Source: Stigmatella erecta (lineage in GTDB: Bacteria; Myxococcota; Myxococcia; Myxococcales; Myxococcaceae). From it: a stretch of DNA of 64,000 nt. The position numbers and the translations under genes are program-made. Where the stretch lies: the NCBI RefSeq assembly GCF_900111745.1, contig NZ_FOIJ01000008.1, positions 310,001 to 374,000 on the forward strand, written 5' to 3'. Below the pieces are notes generated by a model, which ran no database searches, had not been told where the DNA came from, and saw only the letters and a program-made list of their open reading frames with translations. Within the stretch, counting starts at the first letter, position 1. Every line of letters starts with the position of its first letter. Shown one piece after another: positions 32,006 to 40,525 of this stretch.

Positions 32006-35000
32006 GCGTCATGTCCTCCGCTGGGCCTGAGGGCCTTGCGCTGCTCCTGCGGCGTGGCCTGGGCGTCGATGTTCAGCACATGGCCCTCCTTGAGGGCCTT
32101 CACGGAGTCCTCCGCCAGCCGCGTGGCGTAGCGGTAGCTCTCCGAGCGCGACATGCCCTGCGTCAGGTTGCGCAGGTCCGTGTGCTTCAGCGCGGGGCCA
32201 ATGTGGACCTCGAGCTTCTTCGACTTCGGGAAGATCGTGCCCTTGGGGAGCGCCTCGTAGGTGCCCCGCAGGTAGAGCGGCAGCACGTCCACCTCATACG
32301 TGAGCGCCAGGTAGCCCAGGGTGGGCTTGAACTCCAGCAGCTCGCCGGAGGGCGAGCGCGTGCCCTCCGGGAAGATGAGCAGGTTGTAGCCCAGCCGGAG
32401 CGACTCCCCGGCGAGCCGCAGCGACTCGCGCAGGCTGCCGTGCCGGTCCATGGGGATGAGGTCCGTGAAGTTCTCGAAGTAGGCGCGCTTGAGCGGCGTG
32501 TCGAAGAAGTAGTCCCGGGCCGCCAGGGCCACCAGCTTCTTGCCCTGCTCCTGGAGCACCGTGCGGATGAGCCCCGCGTCCAGGTGGCTCACGTGGTTGG
32601 CGATGACGAGGAAGTTGCGGTTCTGCGGCACGAACGGCCGGCCCGTCACCTTCACGTCGAACACGCCGCCGTAGAGCACCTGCTGGCCGAAGGTGAGCAG
32701 CTGCCGGCCCAGATCCGCCGCGAGCTGGGGCACCGGAATCTCCACCTCCTCGGAGCGCTTGTTCTCCTCGGAGATCTCCTTCGCCCGGGTCTCCGCCGCG
32801 GGCCGCTTGCCCGAGGCGACGATGAGCTTGCGCAGGTCCTCCACGGTGTTCACCTGCGTCAAGTCGTTCACCGCGGGCAGGGGCACCCCCGCCTGCTCCA
32901 GCGCCACGGACAGCTCGGTGAGCATGAGCGAGTCGAAGCCCAGGTCTCCGGCCAGGTGCGCCTCGGGGCGCACGTCCGACAGCGGGCGGTTCACCACCTC
33001 GGCGACGAGCGGGTAGAGCCAGTCGCTCACGCCGCCCGTGGTGGGGTGGGCCACCTTGTCGCGGGCCTTCTCGCCGCTGGAGGCCAGCCGCTCCAGGCGC
33101 TTGAGCTCCTCCACCACCAGCTTGCGCTTCACCTTGCGCGTGGAGGTGCGCGGCAGCTCGCCGTCCCAGAAGCGCAGGACCTTCACGCGCCGGTAGAAGG
33201 GCATCTCCGCGCTCGCCTGCCGGAAGTGGGCCTCCAGCTCGCGGCGCACTTCCTCGCGCGGCCGGTCCTTGTAGTCCGGCACGCACAGGCAGGCGACCTT
33301 CTCGCCCCCGGCCTCGTCCGGCAGGCCGACGATGGACAGCTCCTTGATGTGCTCGTGGGGGCTGTACTGCTCCTCGAGCTCGTCCGGGTAGACGTTCTTC
33401 CCGTTGGCATCGATGATGACGTCCTTCTTGCGGCCCATCAGGTACAGCCGCCCCTCGTCATCCAGCCGTCCCAGGTCCCCCGTGTAGAGCCAGCCCTCCT
33501 TGAGGACGGCCTCGGTGGCCTCGCGGTCCCCGAAGTAGCCCGCCATGATGTTGGGGCCCTTGGCCAGCACCTCGCCAATGCCGTCGTTGTCCGGCTGGTC
33601 GATGCGGAACTCGATACCGGGCAGGGCCTTGCCCACCGTGCCGGGCTGGCGCTTGTTGGTGCCCTCCGCCACGGACAGCACGGGCGCCGCCTCGGTCAGG
33701 CCGTAGCCCTCGGTGATGTTGAAGCCGAAGGCGTGGAAGGCCTTGTGCACATCGTCCGGCAGCGCCGAGCCGCCTGACACCAGGAACTTGATGCGCCCGC
33801 CGAACTTGCGGTGCACCGGCCAGAACAGCAGCTTGCCCAGGTTGATGGAGCTGCGGTTGCGCAGCTCCCCGTGCGTCGCCTGGAGCGCCTTGATGGCCTG
33901 CTCGACGAGGGGGGGACGGGAGGAGAGCTCCTGGGTGATTTTGCGGTGCAGCAGCTGCCACACGGCCGGCACGCCGATCATCGCCGTCACCCGGCCGGTC
34001 TCGAACACGTCGCCCAGCCGGTCCGCGGTCAGCTCGTCGATGTAGGAGATCTCCGCGCCCCGGGAGAACGGGGTGAGGAAGCCGGCGGAGAACTCGAAGG
34101 TGTGGTGCAGCGGGAGGATGGACAGCAGCCCATCGCCCACGCCGATGGAGAACGCCCCGGCCAGCTTCGCCACCAGCGAGGCGAAGTTGCGGTGCGTGAG
34201 CATCACGCCCTTGGGGTTGCCCGTGGTGCCCGAGGTGAAGATGAGGCTCGCCACGTCGTCCGCCGCGGCCGACTTGCGCACCGGCCCGATGCCATCCGGG
34301 TAGGCGGGGTCGCCGCTCATGGCCTCGGCGAGGCTGAGCACCTGGCTGGGGTTCTCCCCCGAGGTGAGCGCGGCGGCCAGGCCGGGGTACTCCTCGAAGG
34401 ACTGGTCCGACAGCAGGCACACGCGCGCCTGGGAGCGGCGGGCGATGTTGAGCACCTCCGCCTCGGTGAGCGCCGGGTCCACGGGCACCACGGTGGCGCC
34501 CGCGCGCAGGATGCCGAAGTACGCCGTGCCCCACTCGGGCCGGTTCTCCGACACCAGGAGCACCCGGTCCCCGTGCTTCACGCCCGCGCGCAAGAGCGCG
34601 CTGCCGATGCGGCCCGCGTAGCGGTGCACCTCGCCGTAGGTGAGGCGCTCCTCGCGCTCGCCGGAGACCATGCGGAAGGCCACCCGGTGCCGCCACGCGT
34701 GCACGGATGCATCGAAGAGCTCCAGCAGGTCGCGGTGCGCGGAGATGACGGTGCGCCGCTTCGTCTCCTCCTCCAGGCCGGGGAAGACGAACTTCTCCAG
34801 GCCGGGAAGGTGCGTCTCCATCCAGTACTCGCGCCAGTCGATGTTCGCCGGATCCCAGGGAATCTTCGCCCGGTCCGAGGGCAACATCCGCGTGTAGACG
34901 GAGCGCGTGTTGTCACAGCGGAAGACGTAGCGGTTCTCCCAGAGGAAGGGCATGAACAGCTCGATGAGCTGGCTGAGGCTGGAGGCCTGATCCTCCACGT

Positions 35001-36414
35001 CGTCCAGCTTCACCTTCGCCCGGTCCAGCAGGGCCTGCACGGCGGGGGCGCCCCAGGTGGGCCGCATCTCGTCGATGGCTTGCTTGAGCAGGCGCGCGCC
35101 CTTCACGAAGGCGGGCGCGCTGAGGTTCTCGAAGTGCTGGCGCGTGACGGGCTGCGGCTCGATGCGCGCGCGCACCGCGTTGAGCAGCGCGTTGCCGCCT
35201 TCCTTGCGGCGGTAATAGCGGCGGCGGTAGAGCCCCACCAGCTCCACGGAGCGGCTGGCGTAGAACGGGTTCTCGTCGCCGGAGGCCAGGTGGTAGACGC
35301 GCCGCTCGTGCACCGTGAGGGCGTGCGCGGTGATGCCCAGGGTGGCGCCGGCCACCTGGTCCACCGGGATGATGTCCAGGATGGTCTTGAACCCGGCGGG
35401 GATGCCGCGCTGGCCCTTGATGCCGGCGAAGGCCAGGGGCGCCGAGGTGGTGAAGCCCTCGTTCCACCCCGGGAAGGGGAAGTGGCGCGAGGTCTCCACG
35501 ATGGAGGGCCGGACGATGGAGTAGCGCAGGCCCGGCGTGGCGGCCATGACCTGCTCGCCCAGGCTCTTGGTGTACGTGTACGTGTTGGGCCAGCCCCAGT
35601 GCTGGGCGCGCTCCATGCCGGCGCGCACCAGCTCGGTGGTGAGCCACAGCTTGCGCTCGCGGCCCACCGCCAGGCGCAGCGTCTTCTCGTCCCGGCTGTC
35701 GCGGCCTTCCTCGGCCAGCCGGTCCAGCGCCTTCTTGCGGAACAGCGAGGTGAGGGCCTTGTCGTCGGCCTGCTCGCGCAGCCGCGCCACGATGCGCTCG
35801 GCGTCCTTCAGCTCCTGCTCCAGGCTGAAGTCGCGCCCATCCAGCTCGTCCTTCTTCGGGAAGTAGCCGGCCACCTCCTCGTCCTCGAACACCAGGCCGC
35901 TGCGGTTGCCCGCCACGAAGGCGGTGGACATGTGGATGAGCGGGGCGCTCCACTGGAGCGCCAGGTCCACCGAGTACTTCACCCCGTGGGTGTTGACGTT
36001 GAGCCCCACCTCCAGCGAGGGGTTGAAGGACACCAGGCCCGCGCAGTTGACGATGGCGGCGACCTTGCCGGTCAGCTCCTCCGCCTGCGCCTCGGTGAGG
36101 CCCATGCGCGGATCGGTGATGTCGCCATCCAGCACCTGGCACTTCTGCCGGATGAACGCCATCGCGGCCTCGTCGCCGAGCGCGTCCCGGAGCGGCTGGA
36201 ACGGCTCGCTGGGGGCCACCTTGTCGAAGAAGCGGCGCTCGGCGGACGCGGCGCTGCCCTTGCGGACGAGCACGTAGACCTTGTCCAGCGCCTGCCCGTA
36301 GTGGGTCAGGAGCATGGAGAGGGTCACCTTGCCCACGAAGCCGGTGGAGCCGGCGAACAGCAGGCGCTTACCGGAGAAGGCTTGAGAGACGTTCAGTTCG
36401 GGCAGCTGGCTCAT
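32002..36414 (-). CDS. elbD: Multifunctional ether-lipid enzyme: fatty-acyl reductase, acyl-AMP ligase, ACP, PlsC acyltransferase (ElbD)
   Basis: The protein has about 1470 residues. Domain order is clear: an NAD-binding fatty-acyl-CoA reductase-like domain (GSTGFVG near 23, catalytic YTYTK near 278), then an unassigned linker to about 600. The adenylate-forming domain has FTSGTTGNPKG near 723. An acyl carrier protein has the phosphopantetheine Ser in LGFDSLML near 1158, and a PlsC acyltransferase has NHVSHLD near 1271 and FPEGTRS near 1345. This layout matches the myxobacterial ElbD that makes ether lipids needed for fruiting-body formation. It can activate a fatty acid, load it on the carrier, reduce it and acylate a glycerol phosphate; the exact step order is inference. 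ATG at 36414 is preferred over the TTG at 36420. Confidence 0.88.
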   Translation of the reverse strand: MSQLPELNVSQAFSGKRLLFAGSTGFVGKVTLSMLLTHYGQALDKVYVLVRKGSAASAERRFFDKVAPSEPFQPLRDALGDEAAMAFIRQKCQVLDGDITDPRMGLTEAQAEELTGKVAAIVNCAGLVSFNPSLEVGLNVNTHGVKYSVDLALQWSAPLIHMSTAFVAGNRSGLVFEDEEVAGYFPKKDELDGRDFSLEQELKDAERIVARLREQADDKALTSLFRKKALDRLAEEGRDSRDEKTLRLAVGRERKLWLTTELVRAGMERAQHWGWPNTYTYTKSLGEQVMAATPGLRYSIVRPSIVETSRHFPFPGWNEGFTTSAPLAFAGIKGQRGIPAGFKTILDIIPVDQVAGATLGITAHALTVHERRVYHLASGDENPFYASRSVELVGLYRRRYYRRKEGGNALLNAVRARIEPQPVTRQHFENLSAPAFVKGARLLKQAIDEMRPTWGAPAVQALLDRAKVKLDDVEDQASSLSQLIELFMPFLWENRYVFRCDNTRSVYTRMLPSDRAKIPWDPANIDWREYWMETHLPGLEKFVFPGLEEETKRRTVISAHRDLLELFDASVHAWRHRVAFRMVSGEREERLTYGEVHRYAGRIGSALLRAGVKHGDRVLLVSENRPEWGTAYFGILRAGATVVPVDPALTEAEVLNIARRSQARVCLLSDQSFEEYPGLAAALTSGENPSQVLSLAEAMSGDPAYPDGIGPVRKSAAADDVASLIFTSGTTGNPKGVMLTHRNFASLVAKLAGAFSIGVGDGLLSILPLHHTFEFSAGFLTPFSRGAEISYIDELTADRLGDVFETGRVTAMIGVPAVWQLLHRKITQELSSRPPLVEQAIKALQATHGELRNRSSINLGKLLFWPVHRKFGGRIKFLVSGGSALPDDVHKAFHAFGFNITEGYGLTEAAPVLSVAEGTNKRQPGTVGKALPGIEFRIDQPDNDGIGEVLAKGPNIMAGYFGDREATEAVLKEGWLYTGDLGRLDDEGRLYLMGRKKDVIIDANGKNVYPDELEEQYSPHEHIKELSIVGLPDEAGGEKVACLCVPDYKDRPREEVRRELEAHFRQASAEMPFYRRVKVLRFWDGELPRTSTRKVKRKLVVEELKRLERLASSGEKARDKVAHPTTGGVSDWLYPLVAEVVNRPLSDVRPEAHLAGDLGFDSLMLTELSVALEQAGVPLPAVNDLTQVNTVEDLRKLIVASGKRPAAETRAKEISEENKRSEEVEIPVPQLAADLGRQLLTFGQQVLYGGVFDVKVTGRPFVPQNRNFLVIANHVSHLDAGLIRTVLQEQGKKLVALAARDYFFDTPLKRAYFENFTDLIPMDRHGSLRESLRLAGESLRLGYNLLIFPEGTRSPSGELLEFKPTLGYLALTYEVDVLPLYLRGTYEALPKGTIFPKSKKLEVHIGPALKHTDLRNLTQGMSRSESYRYATRLAEDSVKALKEGHVLNIDAQATPQEQRKALRPSGGHDA

Positions 36415-36442
36415 GTCCAACTCGGGGCGCCGGGGGCGCGGT

Positions 36443-38071
36443 TCAGAGCTTCACATCCGCCAGCAAGGTGGGCGCGATGCGCAGCAGGCTGATGGTGGCC
36501 GAGCGGCCCATGAAGCCGCGGGCCTCCTCGATGGCCTCGGTGAGGGTGTCGGTCCGGTCCCAGCCGAGCAGGGCGGGCACGTGGTTGTTCTCCGCGCCGG
36601 CGACGATGACCTTGCCCACGTGCTGGCGGCCGTTCTCGCCCCAGTACCACATGTAGAAGGGGTGCACGCCGTGGTAGGCATTGCCCTTGCGGTACAGGTG
36701 CACGTAGCTGGGGTTCTCCGCGAACTCGCGCTCGTACTTGTGCTGCAGCTTCATCGAGTCCCGCGTCTCCGGGAGGATGCGGTTGAAGAACTCGATGTAG
36801 CTGGGGTGGTGCTCGGGATCGAACTCGTCGTAGGCCGGGTGCAAGAGGATGAGCACGCCGCCCTTCTTCACCAGCGGAATGCCGCGGTTGAGGTTGAAGA
36901 AGTAGCCCAGCCCCATCACCTGCACGAGCAGCGGGTTGAGGATGGAGTTGACGCTGTAGGGCGAGATGAACGGGATGGGGAAGATGACGATGTCGCTCTG
37001 CCCCTGCACCGGCACCGAGTACTGCTTCCAGCTCGTCTCCAGCGTCTTGACGTGCACGGGCTCGGTGGCCCCGGCGTACACGCCCGTGACGTCATAGGGC
37101 GCGGGGATGGCGTTGAGCACCTTGCGCGCCGCCGCGCGCGGCATCTTCCCCAGCGCGAAGCGCATCGCCTGGAACTTCAGCCGGTCCGCCTCGGTGTAGT
37201 CCTCTTCCTTCTTGGCCAGGAAGTCCGTGGGGGCGCCGAACATGCGGTTGTTCAGCGTGGTCTCGATGTGGAAGACCTTCAGGTGCTTGTCGATGACCGT
37301 GCCGATGCGCGAGTTGCTCTTGTAGAGCGCGCTCGCCTTGGGCTCCATGTAGCTGTCGGAGTCCCGGATGGTCTTCGGGTTGTGGTGCGCCTGGAGCGAG
37401 GCGTAGTTCGTCACGCCGGTGCCCATGGACTTGTGCCCGCCGTTCATGGGCACGAAGTTCACGTTCACGTAGACGATGAGGTCGCTCTCGGCCACGCGCC
37501 GGTTGACGGCCACCACCTCGTTGTGGGCGGTGCGCTCCAGCTCGGTGATGCCGTCGGGGTCCTCGGCGTCGTGGTTGTAGTAGCGGTCCGGGTAGTAGGC
37601 GTCGAAGATCTTCGTGCCCACCATGCGCCGCATCTCGCCCTCGGTCATGCGGCGGTGCAGGGCGTTGGCGATGAGCAGGTGGATGTCGTCCACGCCGCTG
37701 TCGGCCGCCAGCTCCAGGACGATCTCCAGGATGCTCTGCCGCACGTCCGGGGTGACCATGGGCGGCAGCGGCACCGAGATGTCGTCGATGACGCAGGTGA
37801 GCTTCATGCCCGGGCGCAGCAGGGCGTGCAGCGGGTCCATGCCCTCCGGGTGGTTGATGGCCCAGCGGATGGCGGCCTTGACGTTGGGCACCCCCTCCAT
37901 GGGGGGGCGGGGGAAGATGACCCGCGTGCCGACCGGCAGGTCCTCGAGCAGGAAGTTTTCCCCGGAGAACAGGGCGCGCGGGGGGCTGCCCTTCTCGGTG
38001 ATGACGACCTGGCTTTCCTCGTCGTAGAGCTTCTGGAGCGTCTTGATGGGGCGCATGGGAGGGCTTTTCAC
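36443..38071 (-). CDS. LarA-like (DUF2088, lactate racemase fold) protein in the ether-lipid cluster
   Basis: The 542-residue protein carries LarA-fold motifs: DDISVPLPP (the Asp-containing substrate motif), NALHRRMTEGEMRRMVG (compare HR...EMVG) and GHKSMGTGVTNY. LarA uses a nickel-pincer nucleotide to racemise lactate and relatives; no Lar accessory genes (larB, C, E) are visible here. The GTG at 38071 overlaps the HAD gene by 4 bases; ATG at 38056 is the alternative. Its location inside the ether-lipid operon suggests a hydroxyacid-type intermediate, but this is inference. The family name is secure; its substrate is unknown. Confidence 0.75.
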   Translation of the reverse strand: MKSPPMRPIKTLQKLYDEESQVVITEKGSPPRALFSGENFLLEDLPVGTRVIFPRPPMEGVPNVKAAIRWAINHPEGMDPLHALLRPGMKLTCVIDDISVPLPPMVTPDVRQSILEIVLELAADSGVDDIHLLIANALHRRMTEGEMRRMVGTKIFDAYYPDRYYNHDAEDPDGITELERTAHNEVVAVNRRVAESDLIVYVNVNFVPMNGGHKSMGTGVTNYASLQAHHNPKTIRDSDSYMEPKASALYKSNSRIGTVIDKHLKVFHIETTLNNRMFGAPTDFLAKKEEDYTEADRLKFQAMRFALGKMPRAAARKVLNAIPAPYDVTGVYAGATEPVHVKTLETSWKQYSVPVQGQSDIVIFPIPFISPYSVNSILNPLLVQVMGLGYFFNLNRGIPLVKKGGVLILLHPAYDEFDPEHHPSYIEFFNRILPETRDSMKLQHKYEREFAENPSYVHLYRKGNAYHGVHPFYMWYWGENGRQHVGKVIVAGAENNHVPALLGWDRTDTLTEAIEEARGFMGRSATISLLRIAPTLLADVKL

Positions 38072-38733
38072 TTCAGATCGAGGATGGGCCAGTTGTAGGC
38101 CCGGGCGATGGAGCGCAGGCGCATGTCGGGGTTGACCGCCGTGGGTCTGCCGACGATGGCCAGCATGGCGTAGTCCGAGGAGCTGTCCGAATAGCCGTGG
38201 CAGTGGGCCAGCGACAAGCTCTCGCGGGCGCAGTAGTCGCGGATGGCGTTGGCCTTGTTGGCGCCCTCGATGATGGGCGGAATCACCTTGCCGGTGGCCT
38301 TGCCGCCCACGAACTGCATCTTGTTGGCGATGAGTTCGTCGGCGCCCAGGTAGCGGGCAAGCGGGCGCATGGCGAAGTCCAGCGCCCCGGTGACGAGCAC
38401 GATGCGGCAGCCGGAGCGGCGCGCCTCGGCGATGAGGTCCTTGGACTGCTCGTAGAGGGCCGGCTTGAGCACGTCCTCGAACATGTCCTCGGCGACCGTC
38501 AGGAGCCGGTCCTCGCTGAGCCCCTCGTAGTACCGGTAGAAGAACTCGTTGAAGACCTTGCGGTTGAAGGCGTCCAGGGCGCCGAACAACGGCAGGCTGG
38601 CGACGGTGCCGAGGGTGCGCCCGGCCATGCCCAGGAGCGAGCCGCGGTTCATCGCGTAATAGGCGTACACGTGAACGACATTCGTCTTCACGAGCGTCCC
38701 GTCGACATCATAGAAGGCAGCTTTGGCGGGCAT
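38068..38733 (-). CDS. HAD-IB family phosphatase (phosphoserine phosphatase-like)
   Basis: The 221-residue protein has HAD motifs: motif I FYDVDGTLV (nucleophile Asp), motif II VTGA, a conserved Lys region (ANKMQF) and motif IV in YSDSSSDYAML. It is in the subfamily that includes SerB and 1-acylglycerol-phosphate-related phosphatases, and would remove a phosphate from a small molecule or lipid precursor. The 4-base overlap with the LarA-like gene supports one operon. A role in dephosphorylating a glycerol-phosphate lipid is inferred from context. Confidence 0.85.
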   Translation of the reverse strand: MPAKAAFYDVDGTLVKTNVVHVYAYYAMNRGSLLGMAGRTLGTVASLPLFGALDAFNRKVFNEFFYRYYEGLSEDRLLTVAEDMFEDVLKPALYEQSKDLIAEARRSGCRIVLVTGALDFAMRPLARYLGADELIANKMQFVGGKATGKVIPPIIEGANKANAIRDYCARESLSLAHCHGYSDSSSDYAMLAIVGRPTAVNPDMRLRSIARAYNWPILDLK

Positions 38734-38796
38734 GTGGCTGGCGGCTTCCTGACATTCCTGTCCGGGAGTGTCAACGGCGCCGGAAGGGGGGGATTT

Positions 38797-39774
38797 CTAT
38801 AGCCAGCCCTGCTCTTGGTACCAGCGCGCGCTGCGGCGGATGGAATCCGCCAAATCCCGGCGAGGCCGGAAGCCCAGCAGCCGCTCCGCCTTGGCGCCCG
38901 AGCACGTCCAGGCCGGGGCCAGGAGTTGACGCGCCAGCTTCCGGTTCAGGGGCAGTTTGCGGCCGGTGGCCTGGGTGACGAGGTCCGCCCCCGCCCCCAG
39001 CGCCCGGAGCAGCCAGGGGGGCAGGTGGACCGTGCGGGGGTGGAGGCCCAGCGCCTGGGCGCCGATGTCCTGCAGCGCCTCCAGCGAGAGGTACTGGGAC
39101 CCGGCCACGAAGAACGCCTGGCCCAGGGCCTCGGGCCGCTCGGCCACCAGGAGCATCAGGTCCACCACGTCCTCCACGTCCACCAGCGTCAGGGGCCGGG
39201 GGCCGCCGCCAATCTCCAGCCGGATGCCGCGGTGCACCAGCTTGAAGAAGCTGAGGTTCTCGTGGTCGCCCGGGCCCAGGATGCGCGGGGGGCGCACCAC
39301 CGTCACCGGCAGCCGGTCCGCGTAGGACAGGACAATGCGCTCGGCCTCGGCCTTGCTCTCGCCGTACCACTCGGCCGGGTGGAAGGGGTCCTCCTCCACG
39401 TGGGGCCGCTCCAGCGAGGAGGGGCCCGAGGCGGACAGGGAGCCGCAGAGCACCAGCCGGGCCTGGCTGCCCGCCTGCACGAGCGCCTCGCACACATGGC
39501 GCGTGCCCTCGGCGTTGACGCGCATGAAGTCCTCGCGCACCGCGGCACGCCGGATGCCCGCCAGGTGGAACACCACGCCACAGCCCGCTACAGCCTGCTT
39601 CAGCGAGGCGGGGTCCGTGACATCTCCGTCCACCCGGCGGTAGGGCAGCCCGGCGAGCCCCGTCACGTCGCTGGTGCGCCGCAGCAGACACGTCACGGAG
39701 TCGCCTCGCGCCACCAGCGCGCGGGCCAGCCAAGTTCCCAGGAATCCATTTCCACCAGTGATGAGGGCATGCAT
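38797..39774 (-). CDS. NAD-dependent epimerase/dehydratase-like extended SDR, first gene of the elb-type cluster
   Basis: The 325-residue extended SDR has TGGNGFLG at the N-terminus, FHLAGI, and the YGESK (YxxxK) catalytic motif. The C-terminal part resembles dihydroflavonol-4-reductase/epimerase-type enzymes. It starts a run of five leftward genes (39774 to 30977) with short gaps or overlaps, a structure that fits one operon. The promoter should lie in the 258-base divergent gap to the SWIB gene. Its substrate is unknown. Confidence 0.8.
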   Translation of the reverse strand: MHALITGGNGFLGTWLARALVARGDSVTCLLRRTSDVTGLAGLPYRRVDGDVTDPASLKQAVAGCGVVFHLAGIRRAAVREDFMRVNAEGTRHVCEALVQAGSQARLVLCGSLSASGPSSLERPHVEEDPFHPAEWYGESKAEAERIVLSYADRLPVTVVRPPRILGPGDHENLSFFKLVHRGIRLEIGGGPRPLTLVDVEDVVDLMLLVAERPEALGQAFFVAGSQYLSLEALQDIGAQALGLHPRTVHLPPWLLRALGAGADLVTQATGRKLPLNRKLARQLLAPAWTCSGAKAERLLGFRPRRDLADSIRRSARWYQEQGWL

Positions 39775-40002
39775 GTGCGGCTGTTTTCAAAACCAAATAC
39801 ATCACGGCGGCAAGGGAAAATCCGGCCGGGGAATTACTTGCGCGCGGGCGGAAACCCGAGGATCAACGAGGCTCGTGCCGAGGGGGCCGATGCGATTCGG
39901 AGGTCCGTTCTCCGAGGGAAAAACGCACGGGAGGGCTGTTTTTCGGCCTCGGGCGTGCTACTACGCCCCCACGGCTCTAGATTGTTCATGCCGTAATCAA
40001 CG

Positions 40003-40018
40003 TCCCCTTCGGAGGGGA
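40003..40018 (+). promoter_or_regulatory. Hairpin overlapping the ribosome-binding site of the SWIB gene
   Basis: TCCCCT and AGGGGA form a perfect 6-bp stem with a TCGG loop. Its 3' arm overlaps the Shine-Dalgarno sequence GGAGG (40016-40020) that precedes the ATG at 40033. Folding would hide the ribosome site, a layout seen in thermosensors and translational repressors. Structure is read directly; function is inference. Confidence 0.4.
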
Positions 40019-40032
40019 GGAGACAGAACCGA

Positions 40033-40110
40033 ATGGCCGCAAAGAAGGCTGCTGCGAAGAAGACCGCTGCGAAGAAGGCTGCTCCCGCCGCGAAGAAGGC
40101 CGCCGGCGCC
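40033..40110 (+). repeat. Low-complexity GCTGC-GAAGAAG repeats coding the Lys/Ala tail
   Basis: The first 78 bases of the SWIB gene are built from alternating blocks like GCTGCGAAGAAG and GCCGCGAAGAAG. They encode the AAKK repeats and form a clear low-complexity tract. They are a coding repeat, not an independent element. Confidence 0.7.
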
Positions 40111-40353
40111 AAGAAGCCGAACGCCGCGTTCATGAAGGAGTTCAACCCCACGCCCGAACTCGCCGCCGTCGTCGGGGACAAGCCGCTTCCTCGCACCGCG
40201 GTCATCAAGAAGCTGTGGGACTACTTCAAGAAGAACGGTCTCAACCAGGGCCAGCTCATCAACCTGGATGACAACCTGAAGAAGGTCTACGGCAACAAGA
40301 AGCAGATCAAGATGACCGAGGTCGCCGGCGCCTTCAAGCACCTGAAGGAGTAG
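40033..40353 (+). CDS. SWIB/MDM2-domain protein with Lys/Ala-rich histone-H1-like tail
   Basis: The 106-residue protein has a 30-residue Lys/Ala tail (repeats of AAKK) similar to bacterial histone-H1-like proteins and a SWIB domain in residues 34-105 (LAAVVGDKPLPRTAVIKKLWDYFKKNGL, then the LDDNLKKVYG region). SWIB is common in eukaryotic chromatin remodelers; in bacteria it occurs in chlamydiae and some other groups. DNA or nucleoid binding is likely, from the basic tail. The Shine-Dalgarno site lies in a hairpin, and a good terminator follows the gene, so it is monocistronic. Confidence 0.9.
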   Translation: MAAKKAAAKKTAAKKAAPAAKKAAGAKKPNAAFMKEFNPTPELAAVVGDKPLPRTAVIKKLWDYFKKNGLNQGQLINLDDNLKKVYGNKKQIKMTEVAGAFKHLKE

Positions 40354-40397
40354 CCCGCTTCCGCAGCGGGTCCTTCTCGAGGGCACGCGGCATTCCG

Positions 40398-40431
40398 AGG
40401 GCTCGCCGGGTACGGCGGGCCCTCTTCTTTT
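40398..40431 (+). terminator. Rho-independent terminator after the SWIB gene
   Basis: AGGGCTCGCCG and CGGCGGGCCCT form an 11-bp stem with one G-T wobble and a GGTA loop, followed by CTTCTTTT. The strong GC stem and the T-rich tail give a plausible intrinsic terminator 45 bases after the SWIB stop. It separates the gene from treY. Confidence 0.85.
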
Positions 40432-40525
40432 GGCCCCCCCGCGGGCGCCGAGCGTTGGATAGAGGGCGGACGGGCATCTGCGCACTGGCCAACGGCCCTG
40501 GGAGGTTCTACCTCTCAGCCCCAAA

